Shown here: positions 1 through 5,570 of the stretch, in pieces | Layout of the letters: the number at the start of each line of letters is the position of its first letter | How positions within the stretch are numbered: the stretch's first letter is position 1 | NCBI GenBank assembly: GCA_963814985.1 | Contig: CAWFFV010000011.1 | Location: 1 to 7,362, forward strand | Direction: 5' to 3' | Source: CAWFFV01 sp963814985 | GTDB lineage: Bacteria > Chloroflexota > Ktedonobacteria > Ktedonobacterales > Ktedonobacteraceae | DNA: 7,362 nt | Translations under genes and position numbers: made by a program | The notes under the pieces: model-generated | Databases searched by the model: none | What the model was told of the DNA's origin: nothing | The model's input: the letters and a program-made list of their open reading frames with translations, nothing else

Positions 1-11
1 AGACACACAAT

Positions 12-290
12 ATGTATGTTTATTATGTTCTGCGCGGTACTCAGGGAGAAAAAGTCGTAGAACTCGACGGTGACCTGAACGAAGAGCAATATCCAGATGT
101 TGATCTTGGCGATGGTCCAGCTATTATTAACTATGTAGTCAAGAAAATTCGGGCAGAAGGTGTTGTTGGCGAATGGGGAGAATGCGATCTTACAGACTCC
201 TTCTTCGATCAGGAAGACAATTATATTTGTTTTAACGGGCGTTGGATGCGCCGCTCAGATGCGCCCTGGCGCAAAGATCGAGATAACTAA
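12..290 (+). CDS. Small acidic protein of unknown function, 92 aa
   Basis: I do not recognise this protein. It is an open frame from ATG to TAA, rich in Asp and Glu, with two cysteines (C58, C73) and an aromatic, basic C-terminal tail (around NGRWMRRSDAPWRKDR). No signal peptide or membrane segment is visible. Only 11 bases precede the ATG and they contain no in-frame stop, so neither the ribosome binding site nor the true start can be verified; the gene may begin before the window. It lies 100 bases upstream of the broken asparagine-synthase-like gene on the same strand and could have shared its transcript. Asparagine-synthase-like enzymes often sit in peptide-modification clusters, but nothing in this sequence resembles a lasso precursor, a PqqD-like protein or a transglutaminase-like protease. 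It is called a gene because of its open length and its codon-like composition compared with the other frames. Confidence 0.55.
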   Translation: MYVYYVLRGTQGEKVVELDGDLNEEQYPDVDLGDGPAIINYVVKKIRAEGVVGEWGECDLTDSFFDQEDNYICFNGRWMRRSDAPWRKDRDN

Positions 291-390
291 CACCAGATAT
301 TTTCAATATCCGATAGTGGTTTTCTACCAAAACCTCACTAACCGGGTCGTAAAAACAGAGATAACATTCATTGGTGACAGGAAGAAGCAT

Positions 391-1990
391 ATGCCAATAC
401 TTGCAGGATGGCTCACTGGTGAACAGGTACCACAGGAAATTATGGAACAGACACTGATGACGATGGGTGAGGTGCTTGGTCGTCATGGAGGAGAGCTGCC
501 CGCATGGTAGAGCCAGGGGCAGGTTTGCTCGTCTTTTCCGATACGGGCCATGCCATGCAGCGCAACGACGATCCACCCGTCCTTGATTGGGTTCCAGATC
601 GCCGCACATTGGTATACCGCCGCCCACTCTCAGGAATACACGCACTCTACTACATCACAGACTGGCCTGCCCAGGGTAATCTTCTCTTTGCCAGCGAGAT
701 CAAGGCTCTCCTCGCAGTCGGTGTGCCACGGCGTCTGCATCTGCCATCTCTCGACGCACTACTACGTTATGGTTTTATCCCGGCGCCCTGGACGGCCTTC
801 AAAGATATCCACGTGGTACCTGCCGGCTCCATCTTACGCTGGCAACGGGCAAAAACAGTGGCAAACCAATCCACAGATTACCACCTGGACGAACCACTAA
901 CACACACAGATGCACTGGAACAGCTTCAGACACTCCTTAATGACGCGACAACAGGTTTACTCCCTCCACATGAACAACTTGTCGCTTTGACTGGCGGCAA
1001 TGACGCTGGCTCTTCCACGGCATTAGCGGCTCAACATACCCAAACGCCGTTTACAATAGCATCTTTAGGCTATAAGAAATCCATCAACCGAAAAATCTGG
1101 GAAAACGCGGAGTCTCTTGCTACTGCTTGCCAACGTCCATTTTTAGCAGTTACAGGGGTTGATCAGCCAGAGTTCTGGATTGCAGCAATTACCGGGTTGG
1201 AATCTCCCAGCATTGATACCAGACCCCTGGCACTGCACCAACTATTACATACTGCCACCGTAGAGACGGAAGCACGCATAGCCGTCGGCGGGCTGGGAGC
1301 ACATCTGTTGTCTGGCACACAGGCAAACAAACTTGCAGATCAAACATCAGCAGAGTCGCGAAGATATGCTGAGTTGGTACGGCCAAACACTCACACGAAG
1401 TAAGCAAGGGAGGGATCTCGACTCTGGTCAAAGGATGCGGCAATATCACTTCAGCAAGAGGAACCCTGGGAAGATTACTTTGCAAGCACGTAAGTTGGCA
1501 CGACATGCAGCACAGTTTAGCGAGAAGAGGCAGGGGTGGTTTTATCTTGATCTGCGTTTGCGTTTACCAGATTATGTGGTAAATATGGCACAACAGCTAG
1601 CGATGCAGAAAGCCTGGCTATACGCTCACCCTATCTCAATACGCATGTGATGGATATACTGACTCGTCTCCCCGCAGTTCTACAGGATGGGACGGCGAAA
1701 AATTCGCTTCTCACATTGTTGGCACGGCGCTACATACCAGATAGTGTAGAGACACAATCCAAACTACCACTTATTGCCCCCACAGCGTCACTTTTCAAAG
1801 TTGCGGATTCTGATTTGCTCAGACAGACGCTTTCTACGGAGGCGTTACAGGCTACAGGGATTTTTGATCCACTGGTGGTAGAGGGATTGTGTTGGAAAAG
1901 AAGAGGGATGAGGCGGCTTTGCGGGAATTGCTGCTGGTGTTCACGACGCCATTGTTATGTCAACTTTTTGGAGCAGGATTGTATACATAG
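391..1990 (+). pseudogene. Asparagine synthetase B-like protein, degraded by frameshifts and a stop
   Basis: Pieces of one protein can be followed across three frames. It starts at ATG 391 after AGGAAG, with MPILAGWLTG, which matches the N-terminal Ntn glutaminase-like domain but has no Cys2, so that domain would lack glutaminase activity. The reading changes frame near 500 and continues through PLSGIHALYYI and LLFASEIKALL, hallmarks of the family. The PP-loop at 990-1010 reads TGGNDAG where SGGxDS is usual, and the later GDGxDE-type motif reads GGLGAH. An in-frame TAA lies at 1401-1403. The frame carrying RLWSKDAAISL stops at 1491, FYLDLRLRLPDYVV is in another frame, and LAIRSPYLNTHVMD returns to the first one near 1605. 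Near 1890 the frame changes again to LEKKRDEAALRELLLVFTT and ends at TAG 1988-1990. The intact parent would have been about 530 aa, an amidotransferase or lasso-cyclase-like enzyme using ATP. The exact lesion positions are approximate. Confidence 0.85.
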
Positions 1991-1997
1991 CTCACAT

Positions 1998-2218
1998 TTA
2001 CGTCAGATCAAACAACCGGCAAAGCCAATCCATGAGTTGTTGAGCGCATGGTGCATTGGCATCAAAATAACGCTTGGTAATAGCCAGACCCATCGGAGAA
2101 CCTGGTTTTTCCTGCCAGGCAAGCCAGGTATGGAGGTGTGCTTTAATTGTATGAGAAGATGGGAATCGACACTCTTGCAGCGAAACATTTTGTACAATCT
2201 GCCCTGCCATTGTCCAAA
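1998..2218 (-). pseudogene. C-terminal remnant of a Toprim/DUF3226-like protein
   Basis: Read on the minus strand from the cassette edge, this gives about 72 residues from LWTMAGQIVQNVSLQE to a TAA at 2000-1998. The central part, KAHLHTWLAWQEKPGSPMGL followed by AITKRYFDANAP and a WLCRLF end, matches the C-terminal pattern I recall for the DUF3226 family. The open frame runs on to an ATG at 2249, but those first codons lie in the inverted repeat and are not ancestral. The N-terminal part of the same gene is at 4260-4169, on the other side of the TIR-gene cassette. No start or ribosome site belongs to this piece, so it is unlikely to be translated as a useful protein. It converges with the end of the asparagine-synthase pseudogene, with 7 bases between them. 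The family name is from memory; the split itself is supported by both pieces sharing strand and order. Confidence 0.75.
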
Positions 2219-2297
2219 GTGTAAATCCCAACATTATCCTGGTGGGCAAACTATTCAGGGACCGCTTGTTACGCCAGGATAATGTTGGGATTTACAC
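2219..2297. repeat. Perfect 24-bp inverted repeat, left end of the cassette
   Basis: Arms at 2219-2242 and 2274-2297 are perfectly complementary over 24 bases, with a 31-base loop (2243-2273). Each arm carries the GTGTAAATCCCAACATTATC end. The loop contains GGGCAAACTATTCAGGGACC, which recurs in inverted and diverged form in the repeat at 4045-4168. This is a MITE-like palindromic unit. No T-run follows either arm, so it is not a typical intrinsic terminator, although a transcript crossing it would fold strongly. Confidence 0.9.
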
Positions 2298-2408
2298 ACA
2301 GCTATCACAGGCACACACACGACATTCAGGTGTTAACCCAAAACACAACATTTATTTTGTCTCTTCACATATAAAACCCTCTGAAAACGGCTGCATCTCC
2401 CGTTCATA

Positions 2409-2437
2409 TTGCGAGACAAGCAGAAATCATCTATACT
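2409..2437 (+). promoter_or_regulatory. Sigma70-type promoter of the TIR gene
   Basis: TTGCGA (2409-2414, 4 of 6 to consensus) and TATACT (2432-2437, 5 of 6) are separated by 17 bases. Initiation would fall near 2445, leaving an untranslated leader of about 40 bases with AAGGA at 2471-2475. The promoter lies inside the cassette, so the TIR gene carries its own expression signal. The rest of 2298-2484 holds no gene that I can support. Confidence 0.5.
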
Positions 2438-2484
2438 CAACCCTAGTTGGTTCAGCTTGAGAACGATGAAAAGGATGTAAAGAT

Positions 2485-4044
2485 ATGGAGCAGAAGAAAG
2501 ATTTTCTGGTGAGCTATAGTGATGTGGATCAGCAGTGGGCAGAGTGGATCGCTTGGCAATTGGAAGAAGTAGGCTTTACAATCGTGGTTCGGGCTTGGGA
2601 TTCCTACGCTGGGAACAATGTTATGCTAGAAATGCATGAGGCAATTCAGCAGACGGAATGCACGATTGCTGTTCTCTCCCCTGACTATTTGACATCAACG
2701 TTAGCCTTTCCCGAATGGGCGGAGGCATTTCGTCGTGATCCCAAGAGCAAGAATGGCACACTGATTCCTATACGGGTACGCCCCTGCAATGCGGGAGGGC
2801 TGTTAGGTCAGATTATTTATATCGACCTGGTTGGCCTGGACAAGGTTGCAGCAAAACAAACATTGCTGGAACGTATTTCGCGCCAACGGCGAAGGCCTCT
2901 CCATCCCCCCGTGTTTCCCCCCGTGCCAGAGCCTTTGTTTCCGGTGGCCGTTCCACTTTCCCGCAATATTCCTTATCTACACAATCCTCCAGAAGCATCT
3001 CTCCACCAAGCAGCACACGGTAACTACAACGCAATCTCCAAGGAAGGATCAGCAACCGTCAATATCATTCATATTGACCCTCCACAAACATATTGCCGCC
3101 GACGTTTTCTTTACATAGGATTGGGGGTTGGGATTATCGGAATTGGGGCTGGGACAATCTTTGTTGCCCGCGATCTGTTCCCCAATGGATCTTCAAGCAT
3201 ATGGACACTCCAAAACTCTGGCGTTTCACAAGAAGATCTTACCCGCGTTGCGTGGTCAGGGAAGCAGTTTGTTGCAGTAGGAAATAATGGCACAATTTTA
3301 TCAAGTCCTGATGGACGCACCTGGACAACCCAGCATGCAAAATTTCCCGGACCATTTCCTCCACTTCTTACTGACATTACGTGGTCAGGGAAGCAGTTTG
3401 TTGCAGTGGGACCTGGAGCTATCCTAACCTCTCCTGATGGGCGTACCTGGACGGGTCAAGCCTTGGATTCCGTACAAAAAATATATCTTTTAGCTATTGC
3501 TGGGTCAGAAACACAATTAGTCGCAGTGGGAAACAATGGCACGGTTCTGACCTCTCCTGATGGAATGACCTGGACATCCCAAACTTCAGGTACCTCGCGA
3601 AGGCTGAATAGTATTGTCTGGTCAGGAAAGCAATTTATCGCAGTAGGAGACAATGGCACAATTTTGTCTTCTCCTGATGGGTACACCTGGATACGCCGAT
3701 ATTCGGCAAGCGCTTCGCAAATATTTTCCGGTGTTGCTTGGTCAGGAAAAAAATTTGTTGTAGTGGGAATTAATGCGATTCTGACATCTTCAGATGGAAT
3801 TTCCTGGACATCTCATGGCCTAAATTCACTACCGGTACAGCTTAGTGCTCTTTTCACTGATGTTACCTGGGCGAGGTCACAGTTTGTTGCAGTTGGGTAT
3901 GGTGGATTAATCCTGTTCTCTCCTGATGGGGAAACTTGGACAACCCAAGCCTCGGATAGTGAAGTCTCTCTTTTCGGTATTGCTGGATCGCAGTCACGGT
4001 TTGTTGCGGTGGGACAGGCTGGTACCATTGTTGCCTCTCCATAA
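2485..4044 (+). CDS. TIR domain-transmembrane-seven-repeat beta-propeller protein, 519 aa
   Basis: Residues 5-130 form a bacterial TIR_2-type domain: DFLVSYSDVDQQWAEWIAW, then RAWDSYAGNNVMLEM, IAVLSPDYL and IRVRPC. E49 in LEM is the likely NADase glutamate by position. Residues 137-170 are proline-rich. CRRR (204-207) precedes one hydrophobic helix (about 209-227), and the positive-inside rule puts the TIR domain in the cytoplasm and the C-terminus outside. Residues 238-519 hold seven repeats of about 40 residues with core FVAVGxxGTILxSPDGxTW (FVAVG-type cores at 262, 305, 345, 384, 424, 467, 507), as expected for a seven-bladed BNR/Asp-box-like propeller. The last repeat stops at its TIVASP strand and the first begins with WTLQ, which fits ring closure. 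AAGGA at 2471-2475, 9 bases before the ATG, supports the start. Known TIR domains in bacterial immunity hydrolyse or cyclise NAD; a receptor-like role is inferred. The stop codon directly abuts the right-hand repeat. Confidence 0.9.
   Translation: MEQKKDFLVSYSDVDQQWAEWIAWQLEEVGFTIVVRAWDSYAGNNVMLEMHEAIQQTECTIAVLSPDYLTSTLAFPEWAEAFRRDPKSKNGTLIPIRVRPCNAGGLLGQIIYIDLVGLDKVAAKQTLLERISRQRRRPLHPPVFPPVPEPLFPVAVPLSRNIPYLHNPPEASLHQAAHGNYNAISKEGSATVNIIHIDPPQTYCRRRFLYIGLGVGIIGIGAGTIFVARDLFPNGSSSIWTLQNSGVSQEDLTRVAWSGKQFVAVGNNGTILSSPDGRTWTTQHAKFPGPFPPLLTDITWSGKQFVAVGPGAILTSPDGRTWTGQALDSVQKIYLLAIAGSETQLVAVGNNGTVLTSPDGMTWTSQTSGTSRRLNSIVWSGKQFIAVGDNGTILSSPDGYTWIRRYSASASQIFSGVAWSGKKFVVVGINAILTSSDGISWTSHGLNSLPVQLSALFTDVTWARSQFVAVGYGGLILFSPDGETWTTQASDSEVSLFGIAGSQSRFVAVGQAGTIVASP
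3251..4041 (+). repeat. Seven tandem coding repeats (propeller blades)
   Basis: Repeat units of about 117-129 bases encode the blades of the TIR protein. The blade core is conserved at DNA level: 28 bases at 3251-3278 and 3380-3407 are identical, and a close variant lies near 3617-3645. Variants of TCTCCTGATGG recur in most units. Such identity suggests blades that arose by duplication and may still exchange sequence. Confidence 0.85.
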
Positions 4045-4168
4045 TTGTAAATCCCAACATTATCATGGCAAAAATCCAACAATTATCCTAGCGAATAAGC
4101 GGTTCCAGAGTGGTTTGCCCACCAGAATAGTTGTTGTAAAAGGACCAGTTTAATGTTGAGATTTACAC
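4045..4168. repeat. Nested inverted repeat, right end of the cassette
   Basis: Outer arms 4045-4062 and 4151-4168 match at 16 of 18 positions. Inner arms 4077-4091 and 4122-4136 (CAACAAYTATYCTRG) match at 12 of 15 and enclose GGTTTGCCCACCAG, the counterpart of the loop of the repeat at 2219-2297. The unit begins immediately after the TAA of the TIR gene and ends where the Toprim-type reading frame is interrupted. It looks like an older or more complex relative of the left-hand palindrome. Confidence 0.8.
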
Positions 4169-4260
4169 TTCAGCAGACTATAAAATACATGTTCATCATC
4201 TTTTCCTTCAACCAACAGATAGTTTTTAGATCCTTCACTACTGGACAGGTCACCATTCAT
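4150..4260 (-). pseudogene. N-terminal remnant of a Toprim/DUF3226-like protein
   Basis: The minus-strand ATG at 4260-4258 follows the ATPase stop by 2 bases, so the two genes formed an operon, probably with coupled translation. The 31 genuine residues include YLLVEGKDDEHVFYSLLK. The VEGKDD stretch with its glutamate is the first Toprim motif, the metal-binding site of OLD-type nucleases and related proteins. After LLK the frame enters the inverted repeat, adds CKSQH and stops at TAA 4152-4150. The C-terminal part of the same protein lies at 2218-1998. From memory, intact relatives are about 200-230 aa, so the two pieces (about 103 aa) lack the centre, including the later Toprim motif. The product is therefore expected to be inactive. 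Confidence 0.8.
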
Positions 4261-4262
4261 GT

Positions 4263-5399
4263 TCAACGCACCTCAATCTGCTCACGGGTAGCGATACCCA
4301 ACTTTCGCTCATCAAACAATGTAACACCTATCTCACCATCTCTATTTTCCAAACGAATAAGCATTCCTTTTTCACCATGATCCCCCTGGGTAGCCTGTTG
4401 GAATGCTTCAATGCAATCCCAACTATGGGTAGTAGCAAAAACTTGAATATTAAGACGATGGGCAACTTGAAAGATTAGATGCCACATATCTGGCAGTACA
4501 GAGTAGTGAAGGCCATTCTCAAATTCATCAATAAGCAACAATCCATTCCTGGCATTTGCCAGAGCCAAAGCTATCCCAAGCACACGCTGCATACCATCCC
4601 CCAAACTTCGAAGAGGAATGGGTTCATCAATACCTGCTACTCTCAAAATTGGCATGGGTATACGATCTCGCTCCTTAGCGACAAAATCCTCCACAAGTCG
4701 TTCCCCCGAATTCGTCTCCCCCGCAAGGCTTAGGCGCTCAACACCAGGGGCAACAATACGTAGAGCAGCAAGCACATCATCCTCTAGTTCTGTGAGCACA
4801 ATGCTATCCCAAAACTCTCCTATCAATCCCCGGTCCAACCCATTTGATGTTATCGCCACGCAGTTAAGAGTAGGTGTCTCCAGCTCTGATCGTAAGCCAG
4901 GCCTAAAAGGATAGGTTCTCCTCTGTTTCCCTAATTGAATAATGAAACGTGGAACAGGGTTCTCAACCGTATCATACTCTTCTGGCTGTAACAATCGTGT
5001 TTTTGACCCTCCACTCTCATCAGCTTGTGTCACAAACCACCCAACACTAATTGAAAGCGTTTGTTCCGAAGAACTATCTGGACCGATACGAATAGGCTCC
5101 GTCAGCACTCCAATTTCCCGACGGCCATAGAACAGATATTTAAGACTTTTCACGTCAACAGCACGAATTGTTCGTCGATAGCTACTATATATACTTTCAT
5201 CGCGGAGACGCAGCATTTCCCATATAAACGAGGGATGAGCATTATGTCCGTAAAGTTGTAATGCTTCTAGAAGACTCGACTTACCAACATTATTTTTCCC
5301 CACAATCAGATTGACCCGGCCTAACTGCCCAATCTGTAAATGGCGGAAGCCACGAAATCCTTGAATTTCAAGTGAGTTCAGGATGAGGTTTCCCATCAT
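4263..5399 (-). CDS. AAA ATPase of the OLD/RecF-like (AAA_15/AAA_21) group
   Basis: This 378-aa ATPase appears complete. It opens with the SMC/RecF-type strand LEIQGFRGFRHLQI and Walker A GKNNVGKS (34-41). SLGDGMQR (265-272) is the ABC-type signature, GLLLIDEFENGLH (286-298) is Walker B with catalytic E292, and ATTHSWD holds the switch histidine H325. No Toprim or nuclease domain is fused at the C-terminus, unlike full-length OLD proteins; that role was evidently supplied by the next gene, now split. Paired ATPase and Toprim proteins are known from defence systems such as PARIS, so a sensing or gating role is inferred rather than shown. AAGAGGA at 5409-5403 lies 3 bases before the first ATG and 6 before the second (5396), so translation may start at the second. 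With its partner destroyed, the gene may be an orphan, yet its frame is intact. Confidence 0.9.
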   Translation of the reverse strand: MMGNLILNSLEIQGFRGFRHLQIGQLGRVNLIVGKNNVGKSSLLEALQLYGHNAHPSFIWEMLRLRDESIYSSYRRTIRAVDVKSLKYLFYGRREIGVLTEPIRIGPDSSSEQTLSISVGWFVTQADESGGSKTRLLQPEEYDTVENPVPRFIIQLGKQRRTYPFRPGLRSELETPTLNCVAITSNGLDRGLIGEFWDSIVLTELEDDVLAALRIVAPGVERLSLAGETNSGERLVEDFVAKERDRIPMPILRVAGIDEPIPLRSLGDGMQRVLGIALALANARNGLLLIDEFENGLHYSVLPDMWHLIFQVAHRLNIQVFATTHSWDCIEAFQQATQGDHGEKGMLIRLENRDGEIGVTLFDERKLGIATREQIEVR

Positions 5400-5467
5400 A
5401 AATCCTCTTCCCCTGTATCAAAGCAAACATTTTATCGTCTCTGCACACTATTGTGGACGTTACGGCC

Positions 5468-5476
5468 ATTATAACA
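5468..5476 (-). promoter_or_regulatory. Extended -10 promoter of the AAA ATPase gene
   Basis: On the minus strand TGTTATAAT (5476-5468) is a perfect extended -10 element. No good -35 is seen at 17 bases; TTGAGG lies 20 bases upstream. Initiation near 5461 gives a leader of about 60 bases. It lies downstream of the ligase terminator, so the ATPase operon has its own start. Confidence 0.5.
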
Positions 5477-5514
5477 TGTTTGTATTCACATCTCCTCAAG
5501 CAATATCTCCACAC

Positions 5515-5550
5515 AAAAATGCCCAGGGCCTCGAAAAAAAACCCTGGACA
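5515..5550 (-). terminator. Intrinsic terminator after the acyl-CoA synthetase gene
   Basis: On the minus strand, 5550-5542 pairs with 5528-5520 in a 9-bp stem (TGTCCAGGG with CCCTGGGCA, one wobble pair) around a 13-base T-rich loop. Five T follow immediately at 5519-5515. It starts 20 bases after the ligase stop codon and separates that gene from the ATPase promoter. Confidence 0.7.
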
Positions 5551-5570
5551 AATGCACAAGCCCACAATAA

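Larger units (their letters stand above)
2219..4168. mobile_element. Cassette with inverted-repeat ends carrying a TIR gene, inserted in a Toprim-type gene
   Basis: Both ends read inward as GTGTAAATCYCAACATTA: 2219-2236 on the + strand and 4168-4151 on the minus strand, with one difference (C/T). The resemblance continues inward. Both ends contain CTGGTGGGCAAAC, then a variant of ACCGCTTRTTMCGC, then a second inverted copy of the terminal sequence. These edges coincide with the places where the DUF3226-like reading frame breaks on either side, which fits an insertion. The only gene inside is the TIR protein, with its own promoter; no transposase is present. It could be a non-autonomous transposon mobilised in trans, or two MITE-like copies that happen to bracket a gene. 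A clear target-site duplication is not seen, and about 100 codons of the host gene are missing, so a plain single insertion does not explain everything. Confidence 0.6.

Noticed and set aside
232..645. Minus-strand open frame of 137 codons
   Set aside because: It lies opposite recognisable asparagine-synthase coding sequence, has no known motif, and its cysteine- and arginine-rich content looks like an antisense shadow.
391..1990. Active lasso-peptide cyclase gene
   Set aside because: The frame is broken several times, the PP-loop is degraded, and no precursor, leader-binding protein or protease gene is visible nearby.
1998..2249. Open frame on the minus strand considered as a transposase fragment
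   Set aside because: The HTWLAWQE-PG-P-G-AIT pattern and the matching VEGKDD piece at 4260 fit a Toprim/DUF3226-like protein much better, and no DDE motif is visible.
2219..2297. Strong hairpin as an intrinsic terminator
   Set aside because: Neither arm is followed by a T-run, and the same sequence appears as an inverted terminal repeat at the other end of the cassette.
3251..4041. Regularly spaced repeats as a CRISPR array
   Set aside because: The repeats are in-frame coding units of variable sequence encoding propeller blades, with no conserved direct repeat and spacer pattern.
3111..4082. Several minus-strand open frames with repeated P-SGE-KIVPL-PTATN patterns
   Set aside because: They are the antisense image of the propeller repeats in the TIR gene, which explains their repetitive look.
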